64,000 nucleotides of DNA from assembly GCA_963920765.1 (NCBI GenBank), contig OY987247.1, forward strand, positions 18,076,471 through 18,140,470. Reading direction: 5' to 3'. Position 1 is the first letter of the stretch. Each line of letters begins with the position of its first letter. Made by a program: the position numbers and the translations under genes. Origin of the DNA: Ulota crispa. Lineage: Eukaryota > Streptophyta > Bryopsida > Orthotrichales > Orthotrichaceae. Below the pieces are notes generated by a model that was not told the origin of the DNA, searched no databases, and saw nothing but the letters and a program-made list of their open reading frames with translations. Shown one piece after another: positions 45,293 through 56,900 of this stretch.

Positions 45293-48286
45293 TTAAGTGA
45301 GAGAAGTTTCATCATGTTCCAATGTATCGTCACAATATTTCATATTTGTTGGGAGAGAAGTTGATGATGGTAGCCGATGAAAACATGCTAGAAATTCAAT
45401 GTTTCCTTCAGCACCTGTTATCGGAGACTGAATCCAGCCTTGACACTTGAAGCCAAACTTTTCCACTCCCCCAATCACACGTTGCAAGACCTGTTCATAG
45501 AAGAGAGTCCTCAGTAACACTGTCAACGGAAGACGTCAAACTTTATGACAACACGCTCAAAAGATTAATTTTACTTTATGTTGTTCACTTTGGCTAGCAT
45601 ACTAGTAAAGGAGGAAGGACCGATAGCTTTCCTTTTATTTTTAAACAACCCAAATTCCTGAACCATACTTCTTGTTAGACAATTAAACAGCTCATTGCAT
45701 CAATGGATTCAGTCAAGTGGGCGAGACTAGTTCAACAAACCTCTTTGTGCACAGCTGGGTCCCTCACAATGCCACCTCCCCCAACCTGTCCAGCCAGTCA
45801 AAAATAAATGCACCGTCATGAATGCAATCAAAATGACAAAACTGGGGCATCGGATGAGAAATCAGGTTCAATAAGGCATGCCAGTGCTCAAACTACCAAA
45901 GTAGGCAAGCCAGTAGCGATTCTGTTATATCAAAGCATGCAATATGAGTAAAACTGATGCTAAGGTCTGCATAAGAACAGTTCAAAACCTGAGAACGCCG
46001 TGCCTCAAATTGTGGCTTAATGAGCGATATAATCGATGATTCGGGCTTCATTACAGAGCAAACTGTTGGCATTACCTGCTCCACAGAAAGTAACTTCCAC
46101 AGCTTAGAATCAGACTCATTGGTTATTTTAAAAGGAACTAGATATTCGAATCATCAATGAAAGAATATATTGACTCCTGAGTAAGATCACTGTAAACACC
46201 GTACCGACACTAAGGAATACATAATTTCGATAATACAAGACAACATATGCAGCGGAAATCGACATATGCACCGAAAGGGTTAAGAGTTTACCAATAAGAT
46301 TGAAATAAAGGATAGGTCTAGAGTGACCAAGTCCACTTGTTCAGGAAGCCCTGGTAGGTACCGCAGATTGGTCCTCTCGATGACAGTAACACGTGGATCA
46401 ACACGAATCTTCTCCGAAACCTGGTTACACATCCAAGTGCTTCAGACCTCAAATTTACAACTGACCCCCTCCAGATAAAGCCCCAAACTGTCTTAGAAAA
46501 ATGACTTTGAAAAAAGTCGCCATGACAACTTACCTGCCCGTAGCCAACATCTACACCATATATTCGAGCAGCTCCATTCTGTAATAAGCAATCTGAGAAG
46601 CCGCCTGTTGACAGCCCTGCGTCTAAAACTACTTTGCCCTTCACATCATGAGCAAACTGCTCCAAAGCTCCTTCCAACTTGTATCCTGCTCTGCACACAG
46701 AAAAATGGTTACTCACTAATCAAGCCACTCCGGAATTTAAAGACGTGTAAGCAAACAGTGGCACCCAAATGTGCGTATAGCTTCGATTCTATCCAAAACT
46801 GACAGAGCAGTAAGCATGAAAGCATCCGCTCAGAAACCATCATCACCGCTTTAGAACTCTAGAATACCCTAAACCCTAAGCCCTACATAACGAACCATAG
46901 TCTTTAGTGTACATGGCAAAGTCCAAACGCATAAAAACTTTTGAAAATAGAAACAATTATAAAGTCCGCTTGGTATACACGATGACCTTGTCGACAATGG
47001 TTCCTCTAAGTCTTGTAGTTCACTTATGGTTTTACAATTAGGTTAACCATCCACCTTGGATTGGGCCTCATTGCATTTTGCTTTGAAGATATTTGGTACA
47101 AAAGTTATAAGTAAAGTTGAAAACTTTCAACTTTGAGATAAACGCTTATACTTCAAAATCACAATCACCAATAAATCCCATGAAATTAGCCAAATCGAAT
47201 TGAAAAATACCCTGAAGTAACTAATGACTCCCAACCCATGCCGATCAGCTATGTACATTAACACAACCCAATCTTGTACCACCCAATCCTTTACAGGACC
47301 TGGTCAAACATATATTTGCTACCTGCACACGTATTTTGGAACTTCTGCTATGATGTTGATTATAGAAGTGGCCTTGACGGAACTCCCCGCCTTTGCAGCC
47401 GGTTGACCATCCACAATAACCTTACCTGCCAACCTCAAAACGCATGAAGTCAGCCATAGTCCTCTTCACCCTCATTTTCCTCGCTAATAACAATCTCATA
47501 AACTCGGTATCCACTAGTACCGGTATTATGCAAAAAAACGCATTCTGGCACACTCATCAAAGCAAAATCTCAATGATGTTGAACTGACTATGTTGATGCT
47601 CTCTAGTTCACGAAGATGAACACCTCCCCGTCAATGCCATTCGAATTTGCTTACCTTGTAAGATCCACGATTGAATCAATGTTCGACTGTACTGGGGAAA
47701 CTTCTCCATGCACAATTCATCTAGTCTCAACTTTCTCTTTGCCAACCTGCAACAGACAATAAATCGCATTGTGATTATAGCAGCCCTGGAACCTGACCTC
47801 TTGCAATTTGACAGCGAACGTAACGGTTGACAGCGAACGTAACGGTATAAGAACATTCAGCCGGCAAGAACTCGTTATACCTCTGTTTCGTTTGGATACT
47901 GGCAGTTCCATGAACGCTACTACTAAGGTTCTGGCATAGCAGCCAAGTAATCCTCCCATTCGGTGTCGAAAACTCTGCACACATCAAAAAATAATTCCGA
48001 TATTGGAGAACCTTGCACATAAAACGTTGCCGATTTTTACTCCCAAGCCCTAAATTGTAACCCTCCTTTTCAGCTGGCTTACGAATTGCCCGAAACGTGT
48101 ATTCCAAAACGCATGCATACCACACTGATGCCAAAAATTGCGAAAGGAAAGTGAAAACGAACCGGTACGTGGCGTCAGGTTTGAGAGGCGAGAAGGGAAT
48201 TGAGCGCATGACTTGCTCCACGAGATTCCATAGCTGGGAAGCATTGTCAGAGACCCGAGCTGCTTCAGTCCCCTGATTACCAACAT
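45293..48286 (-). CDS. TlyA-family rRNA 2'-O-methyltransferase, organelle-targeted
   Basis: Nine exons (48163-48286, 47881-47974, 47655-47746, 47323-47425, 46534-46690, 46292-46420, 45989-46075, 45741-45785, 45293-45490) splice in phase to 342 residues. Bacterial TlyA methylates riboses of rRNA. Residues 1-73 are basic and Ser-rich with few acids, like a plastid or mitochondrial presequence. An S4-like RNA-binding domain follows (RLDELCMEKFPQYSRTLIQS, then GKVIVDGQ). The Rossmann methyltransferase has the SAM motif LDAGLSTGGFSDCLL from residue 160 and GVDVGYGQ at 183-190. K142, D225, K253 and E309 match the catalytic tetrad of the family, with spacing 83-28-56 against about 85-28-56 recalled for the mycobacterial enzyme. 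The N-terminal exons were chosen because only this frame splices in phase. Confidence 0.9.
47813..47848. repeat. 18-bp tandem duplication in an intron
   Basis: The unit gacagcgaacgtaacggt occurs twice in a row within intron 2 of the TlyA-family gene. It looks like a recent slippage event with no clear role. Confidence 0.8.
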
Positions 48287-48469
48287 GCTCAGAACATGGC
48301 AATCCTACCACACCGGCGGGACATTGTTCTGAGGAATTGGTGATTAACTACCTCTCCGTACCAATCCGTCCACCGCAAAACTCAGGAATTGCAGCAATTT
48401 GCGAGAGACCACTGGAAGAGTTCCAAGGTCCAAGCAGCATTCGGAATTAGGGCTGGGGACAGGAATTGA

Positions 48470-48560
48470 GCTCTTTAACGAAGAAAAGTAAAAGTAACGA
48501 CGCTCGCTCTTTAGCGAAGAAAAGTATTTAGCGAAAAAAAGTAACGATGCTCTTTATTAG
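48470..48560. repeat. Degenerate tandem repeat upstream of the TlyA-family gene
   Basis: Units of the type 'agcgaagaaaagta...aacgacgctc' recur two to three times about 190-270 bp upstream of the start codon, in the probable promoter or leader. Confidence 0.5.
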
Positions 48561-51500
48561 CCAAAGCGAGAGTATTGATTAGAGGTGTGTGAGCAAGAGA
48601 TTTCTTCTGTAAGGTTTTATTGTATGTTTATTTTTTAAATTCAGTCCTGCCCGATTTTGGACTCAATCTGTCCTTTGCAAAACACTTCTTTGGTGTAAAG
48701 ATTTTAGGTCTCACAACATGGATGAATTGTTTTGAGACCCAAAGGTTACATTCTTGTCCCTCTTATTACTAAACATGTATTTTAAATCTTTATAAGCCAG
48801 CCTTTGCTATTTTGACTACCAGGTACTCTATTCTTTAAGATCGGTACATTTGGAGGAACAGAAAGGCTTGTTCTTGTTACCAAGCTTTGTGTATTTTGAG
48901 TTTGACTTGGTTTCATGTGGTTGGCTACCTTTTGTTTGCCTTTGATTGCCAAGTGATATTGTTGGAGCCACCTTCCAAAATTTGTAGGAAGAGCATGGAG
49001 TGCTATTAAAATTTTGAAAACAACATTTGCAAATTTTGAAACCTCGAAAGAGATGAAAAATTTGTGAAAATACATCACTAGTCATTTTTGAAATGTGGGT
49101 CATGTTAGATGGTAAGATAAAACATAGCAACTATAAACAACCAAGAATGAACATGTTGGTGTGGAAAGTCTTGCATTTATTTTGAAAATACAAAATTATT
49201 TTATTCTCAAATTTATGTCGGTTTGTTTCATCCAATTTTCAAAAGACTTTTCAAAGTAAGGCATTTAAAAAAATTAATTTTAGAAAGCTACTTCAATGAT
49301 TTTTATTCATGCCATCCCATTAATTTTGAAGATTTTGTACTATACTGTTTTTAAGACTTTTGCAAATTTCGATTTTCAAAAGTACCACATGTAATAATAG
49401 CTAATTTGATTACATAGATTGAAAATAGCACAAACCACGTTACCAAGATGCTATTTTTTTCCAACACTTGTAATAATTCTTGGACATTTCAATATCCTAC
49501 TAGAAATGGGTTATTTTGTTCTAGAAAAGTAACGGTCAATTTTTGTTGTAGTACAAAGAAGTTAAGAGGATGTTTTTGATTCTAATAACTTCCTAATGGA
49601 TTATCTTAAAGAAGGATGAAGTTGCTCAGTGTTAAATGTTTAAGGTCACTTGAAAGCAACATTCTCTAAATTGGCTAAATTTAGCAAAATTGCTAATAAA
49701 ATTTTCTTGTAGCTTAAAAAAATGTAAACTTTACAATGTCAAAATTGTAAATTTTAGCTTTTTAGCACTGTTTTTAGCCGCTTGTGCTTAAAGAGAAAAT
49801 CATATTTGAGATCACTACTTGAAAGGATTGTGGTAATTGATTTTAATGATTTCATTCAAAAAACTCGCAAGCGTTTGTGATAGTAGCTTTTGGTCAATTA
49901 TTCTATAAATAATTCAAATCCAACCTACTAGATGGTATGCTAGTTCTAATTTTATTCAAAGTCAAATTGTCAATTAAAACCTTGTTTTCAATATGTACTT
50001 TATTTTATCAAGACAAACAATTTTTTTAACATTGTGTCACATAGATATAATTGTTCAACAATATAATGCTTAAATTATGCAAATTTCTTCAAGTCTCAAT
50101 TACCTTTATCATGTAGATACTTATTGTAATATAATTAACAGTGAAATATATAAGTTTTAAAAGTAAATTCTATTATGAGGAATAAGAAATGCTAAGGAAC
50201 ATACCTTAATCTAAGCAATATTCACATTTACTTCTATTTACTTCTTTGTATGTCATTGAATTTTTTATGGTCACTCTCATGCATCACCTAAACAAATGCT
50301 TTGTTAAGCAAGAAACACATAAACAAAATTCATCATTAAAAGCTCTAAGTTATTTTTATATTAATGAAACCATTTATCTTGTATAAATATAAACTTTTTT
50401 AATTACAAAACCTCCATTTCCTAATATCAAGTGCCAGCTTTGACAATTGATGATTATGAATTTCTTGCATCATGTTTATGAAGAGCTTGTAATTATCCTC
50501 TACATGTCAATGTTTGCCTCATATGATTCCAATTAGTGTTGCAAAAGTATGAGGATTTTTGATGACCATCTCATAGTGTTGAGAAAAGCATCTTTACATT
50601 TTTAAATCATTTTCAAAATGTTTATTATAAATATTTGTTTTATAAATTAAATTTTGGATTTTTTTATTTGCGTCATTTTGAGTCAAAATGACGCAAATAC
50701 ACATACATACATGTGTTTGTATGCATGCGCATGTATATGTGTATATATACTTGCATGTGCAATGTGCATGTGTTTTGTAAATAATAATCATTTCCAGAAA
50801 TGTCAAATAATCAAGAACACTAGATATATGTTGCTTATCACAATCATTTATAATTGGAAGCAACAATTGTTACTTCCATGTCAAAGGTATTAGCAATCAA
50901 GGTTTCTTCTTGTCATGTATTCTCCTCCCTATTTAGACATATGTGATTACTTTTATATCTCAAAATTTTTAACTATAAATTTTATTGTATTTATACTCAT
51001 TTTACTACATATTATTAATACATAAAATTAATGAAATACATTGTTTTTAAGATGACAAAAGATTTTTTTTTTTTGAAATTTAAATATGGTAATCTTACAT
51101 TTGGTGGAATCTTTACCAAAATTTCTAGAGAATACACTTGAATAAGCTAAATTAGAATATTTTTAACTAGTCTTGTAAAATGCTAAAACACTATTAGCTT
51201 ACAAATGGAAAAAGTGCTTTAAAGTAATCTTGTTTTTCTAAACACTTCAATACTCAAGAATTAGAAATTCCTAGAAATCATAAACAAGTAGTACTAACAA
51301 GATGAAACTCATTTAAGAATCTCCATATGGTCTACAAAGAGGCTTGTGATTATAATTATCTACTTTTTATTTACACAAAAAATCCATACTTTATTAAATA
51401 TGGAGTGATGATGTAATTTTAACCTGTGTTTGCAAAAATATTGCAAAGATCTTTAAATTTTGAGAGTTTTTGGATGTTTTGTATAGGTATTGCAATTTTT

Positions 51501-51826
51501 TGTATAGAATATGTGAAAAACATTGGGAGATCTTTAGGTATTTTACAAGTCAATTATTACTTTTGGATTTTGTATAGTCCAAAACTAGTTAAATTTCTTA
51601 TAAAAAATGCTTCTTGTCATTTTGTAAATATTTTAGTTTGTAACCTTCCAACAACTTCAATGAGGATATCAAGAGACATTTTTCTAATATAAAGCCGTGA
51701 ATTTGTCACCTCTCCATTGTGCACATCTTTTTCTTCTCTAATTCTTGAAAATATCAAACTTTCTAGGTACAACTTCATTCTTATCATTAAAATGACATTG
51801 ATTCTTCTCTACAAATAGCTCTACTC
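48561..51826. other. AT-rich gene-free tract
   Basis: No coding exon, RNA gene or paired transposon ends were recognised. The one structured item is the 35-bp palindrome at 50665-50699 and the alternating purine-pyrimidine tract after it (to about 50780). Confidence 0.5.
50665..50699. repeat. Perfect 35-bp palindrome
   Basis: Two 17-bp arms (TATTTGCGTCATTTTGA and its exact inverse) flank one central G. A run of TG/CA/TA-rich sequence with several ATGCATGC-like words follows. It is not bounded by any transposon ends that were recognised. Confidence 0.9.
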
Positions 51827-51830
51827 TTAA

Positions 51831-52053
51831 CCCTTGAAGGGCCCTTGGGTTTTAGAGATACGGTACAAAATAGAGTTGCAATCAATATTCAAAGTTTGAA
51901 TAAGTTGAAAATTAAGTGTTACAACCATACATATTGAAAGGTTGTATGATGATGGGTGCATAAAAAAATTTGGAAAGCCCTCACAACAGCTCAAATACAT
52001 CTGTACATACGATCGTACATACGACTGCAAAGGACTTTCGGGCCATTCAGGGG
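51831..52053. mobile_element. TTAA-flanked piggyBac-like MITE, 223 bp
   Basis: The ends CCCTTGAAGGGCCCTTGGG and CTTTCGGGCCATTCAGGGG are imperfect inverted repeats bounded by TTAA at 51827-51830 and 52054-52057. The interior differs from the 226-bp family. Near the right end is a short palindrome, ACATACGATCGTACATACG. Confidence 0.7.
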
Positions 52054-52057
52054 TTAA

Positions 52058-53932
52058 GTTAGCATTTATTACTTTCACTCTCAGTAGTCCTAATAAAATC
52101 AGAATGACCAAAGGAGGAAAAGAAACCAAACACAATGCCTAACAATCTGGGTAACAAAACATGTTCTTGATGCAAAAATAAGGACTGGGAAACCATGAGG
52201 ACTGCTTGGTTTGCTTCACCGTTGCTAAAGTGCAAAGGTGCAATAAACTTATCTCCAACCTGATACAATATCCACTTTTGTCGAAATTCAAATGACTACC
52301 TCCGTAGAGTAGTAGACTGACCAGAAAGAGAGCTGGCAGTCGGCGATCTGATATATCGCCGTCGACATCAGACCGTCAGAGCAGATTCGTGCCGTCACAG
52401 TACCTTAGGGAACGCTCCTGGGAACATATATATTAGAACGTGGAAATGTCGTTTGAATTCGAAATGCGTAACCGGGACTTCGTTTTGGAAGAGTGTTCAT
52501 TCTGGCACTTGGAACATGGGAACATCATGGGAACACAAGACCTACAGGCCGTCTGAAGGAACCTCTCTAGTAGGCTGTTTGAAGGGACCGGCTTCGCTTT
52601 TGCTGTCTGCCTGTCTGCAGAATTTCTGAGCTCCGACATCGCCATCGCTATGTCCGTGGTCGTCGCCGCTGCTGCTGATTAGTTCTAGGTTATTTAGGTA
52701 TTTGCCTCCAACAGTGTGCCATTCCTCCTCTCTTCCTCTGCTTTCTGCATCAGCTCTCGTGCATTTTGGCCCAGTTTCGACCGAGTTTTGGTTCCTGATA
52801 CCATACCTGATGTTTGTTTGTTTTTTTTGGTTCGGAAAAAATCGTATGCTATAAGGAGAGCATCTAGAGGTTTGAAGTGTCTCTCGATCGTAGATTGGTA
52901 TGAGTAGCTTGGTATTCTCTTGTTATGAGGTTTCGCTGTAGTGCTGACATAAATTTTTGCTTGCGACGACTGATTTTAGCTACCGAATAATCACTGCCGC
53001 TGTATCCTTGTTCACTTTCGATGTCTAGATTGTCTGAAATTAGTTCCTCTTCTATTGCGTTGATCGGGTGACGAGCTCTGAGGATTCTCTGACTGCTTGA
53101 AATTGATTTGAAATAAATTTGTGTCCTCTGGAGTACGCTTGAGCTCGTGTGTAATCGTCATCGTATTCTGCTTATGGCATTCTTTTGCTGTATACTATAG
53201 TAACATTATTAGAATCTATTGCCGGAGCTAGGATTATTCCCTAGATTTATTGGAACCGAGCATCCGAAGGTTCTTGTGTAAGTCGACTTGCTTGAGCTAC
53301 CAAAATTTGTGTATCCGTACAAAAGGATTAGGTTATTATCGAAGTTGGTGAGAAGTTTTCGTCAATTGGATTCACCTGGAAGTTTGTGCACCCTGCGATA
53401 TCATTTGAGAAGGGTAGAGTTGCATCTCGACTGTTTTTTGGCTGGAGAATTGCCATGGACTAATGCGTTTTTTCTTCTCGCAAGTTTCAAGCACTGATAT
53501 TTCAGCGTGAAACTCTGTAGGAGCAAATGACTCGGATGTTCGATTGAGAAGACCCGGGTGGTGTCAACCACCGTCAAGATGCAGCTTGTCAGAGACCTGT
53601 GACGGAGTAAGTTTCATTATGTTTGAGCGTGGAATTTTGTTCAAAATGTTCAAGAAAGTATCTGTATGGGTGGATTTTTTCTGTTTTTTACTCGGAGGAT
53701 TGTGACCTACTCTGTTCTGTGTTTTCCATGTCCGTGCTTGTGGATGGATACTTGACTGTCAAGCTTCATACGTAAATCAGGTTGATTTGAGCCACTCTGG
53801 TATTTGATTTTGTGTCTAAATATGACCCGATTTGTGCCGAGAGCAGGGAAGTATTAGGTTCGTTTGGCCTGCACAGATATTCACAGAATTCAGGCACATG
53901 CAGGAATTGATTTGAAGTGAGTAGTGGTTGCA
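52058..53932. other. Promoter and 5' leader region of callose synthase
   Basis: A TATATATATT run at about 52426-52434 could be the TATA box. The following 1.4 kb are less AT-rich than the repeat tracts and look transcribed. A GTAAGT donor context at about 53608 (GACGGAGTAAGTTTC) may start a leader intron ending just before the start codon. No protein-coding exon was supported here. Confidence 0.35.
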
Positions 53933-56900
53933 ATGGCTACGCCGCGACAGCCGCAGCGAATCTCCAAACGAGTTCTTAACAAATGGGAGCAGTTAGTATA
54001 CCGAGCGAAAATGGCCGCGGAGCGGAAAGCCGCTGAGGAGCCGCAAGGTCCTGGTGCAGGAGCGGCTTCTAACACCGCTGTGCCTCAAACCCTGCTCCAG
54101 CAAGCGAATATTGAATCCATTTTGCAGACTGCTGACGAGCTTGCAAAGAAGGATCTGGACGTAGCACGAATACGTATGTGCAAGCTCATCCTGTTTACAT
54201 GTTTGGAAAGACGCCTAGGAGTCAGAAAATTCAAGTGAAGTCTTGAGCTCGGAAACCTAGCTTTCAATTCGGTTCATAGTACTGGCGTTCAATCGAAACT
54301 CAATGAAACAGATTAGACACCGAGTCACTGAGGCTCAATATTAAGGAAGGTGGGGAACCATACGGTTTGCCACTGAAAATGCTTATACGTGTTCTGTCCT
54401 GCAGTCGAACGGATTGTCCCTTCTACTAACCTACTGCCGGAATGCACTAACTTTACAATGCATTTTGCTTGTTTTATTTTTGAATTCGTGCAGTGTGTGA
54501 GTATGCGTACACCTTAGTGCAGGGTTTAGATCCGAATAGTGAAGGTAGAGGTGTTTTGCAGTTCAAGACTGGTTTGCTGTCCGTTATCAAGGTATTTCTT
54601 ACACAAGCTGTTTATTTTTACCAGAATCTAGTGCACAGTAGGAGCTACCCGCAACTCTCCGCATTTACTCCAATTATGCTATATTTGTGCACAGTCGGTG
54701 AACTTGTATAAAATTGTGATTGATGCAGCAAAAGCGCTCAAGAAAGGAAGGAGAGAAGATCGATCGAAGTCATGATGTCCAAATATTACAAGATTTCTAC
54801 AAACGTTACAGGGAACAGAATCACCTCGAGCAACTTGAGCAGGAGGACAATATACGTCGGCATAGTGATTCTTACGATGAGGACTCAACGACGTGCGTGT
54901 ACTTTGGAATAACTCAAACAAACGAGTGCTCTAAGTTTATATGTACTGAAGTATCTTGCATGGAAATTTCAGAAGTTGTAGAACTTTGTGAAATGATTAT
55001 GAATCATATTGGTTTTGCAGAACCGAACAGCGGGCTGAGGTACAAAGAAAGATGTATCTTACAGCAAGGATTCTCAATGAAGTCGTCGATGCCCTTACGA
55101 AGGACGGCCAAACTGAAGAGTTTAACTCGGACGTAAGCGTCTCCATAGAGCCATGTGTATTGACGTTTTTTGTGCTTGAGTGCATCTCTTCTTTTCTTAT
55201 CTGTTAAAGGTTCAAATCGATCTCGTCTCAAATATTGCAACGATGAAATAGCAACATAGAGCTTAATTTTAAAGTACGCTTTTTGTTGAGTTCAGTTCCA
55301 TTTTCTTTGACGGAATTCCCTCATGAATCACGTTCTACGGCTGTTTTGTTATTTTTTGGTTGTGTGCATGTGTGTTATGATCTTGAGCATTGAGTCCTCC
55401 AACATGGTTCGAGGAAGAAGATTTATTTCTCATGCTTATGGTAGTGAACTTCATGAGTGATCATTGTCGCGATGCAAATTAATTATGCGTCTGTAAGTAT
55501 CTGGCCTTTTTGGCATGCCACAGTTAAAAAGGATAATGGAAGAAGATGCAAAGAAGGTTAAAGGTTTCAAGGCCTACAACATCTTACCACTCGAGACCCC
55601 TGGCGTGGCTAATGTCTTTCAAAGTTTTCCAGAGGTAAATTCTATATCACTGGACCGCATTGTACGAGTCTGAGGTCCCTTCTTATTCACTGTTATTGTT
55701 GAGCTGTTTTCGGTTAGATTATGCTTACTTGGGCTTAGCACCAATTGCTTTCTTAGATTAGTTTGCACAGCTTGTCTGTTCTACGTATCTCTGAGCTATG
55801 ACTCAGCCCAGGCGATTTCAATAGGTGGCAGCTATTCGCTATTTGACGGCGTTTTATTGACCGTAGGTTGGTGGAGCAACCAAAGCCCTTTGGTACAACG
55901 ACTCGGAGCTACCTAAATTTCCTGAAGATTCAAAGATTGGCAATTTGGATAGGCATCTCGACCTCTTTGATTTTTTGGAGCATGCGTTTGGTTTTCAGGT
56001 CTGTATGTTTGGAAAATTGAGGGCCTTTCATTATTTTAATTCTTCGACAGTTTTAGTATGAAGTACGTATGCGTTTTTGAAAGCAATCCACTGCGACTAT
56101 GGAATGCTTACTAACATTGGTACTCTTTGAATCTGTTGAGTATCCGTCCTCACATATATATTTGGTCAAATCGTTGACTTAATTGCTAAATTAGTCGTGA
56201 TGGTGGTCTGCAGGCACACAATGTGGCTAATCAGCGAGAGCATTTGATATTATTATTGTCCAACTCACAGTCGCGCCTGAGAGTACTGCTTGACACGGAA
56301 GATAAGGTGCTCTAAACTCCTAGCCAATCAACTTGGATTAGTTTTCGGTTGTAACAGAGATGATGGAATTCGAATTTATAGATGTGAGACGTTGTCACCT
56401 GTTACCACTGCACGCAACCTCGAAGTAGAGCAAAGTACGAAGCTGAGGTGCTTCACTAGGTTTTACGCTGCTATTGTGGTCAGAACAGAAAGAAGCTATA
56501 ATTGTGCAAGCCACCATGCGAGCATGATTGATCTTGATGTGGTAAACTTACACCCAGATGATATTTGTGAATTCACAATTAGATTTAGTTTCATGTCAGT
56601 TTAAAACTCTGACATCAACTTTTACACTAAATTATACGATTTTGTCTGCTATAAAAGGAGAATAAGTAAGTTAGGTGTGTGTTGTTACATGATTATAATA
56701 ACGGGAATATCTTGATTAGGATATTAAAACTTGCGGCCTACCAAGAAAATAACTGATGAACTTGGTGTAAATCAAGAGTTTCGTTTTGATGTAGTGTTGT
56801 ATTTATCCGGCAGTTGGATGATGGTGCCATATCTACCGTACATTTCAACATGATGAGCAATTATGAGCGTTGGTGCAAGTTTTTAAGAAGGGATTCCATG

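Noticed and set aside
50594..50893. Cys/Tyr/Thr-rich overlapping frames on both strands
   Set aside because: They run through the palindrome and the ACATACAT-type tract, so their composition reflects simple sequence.
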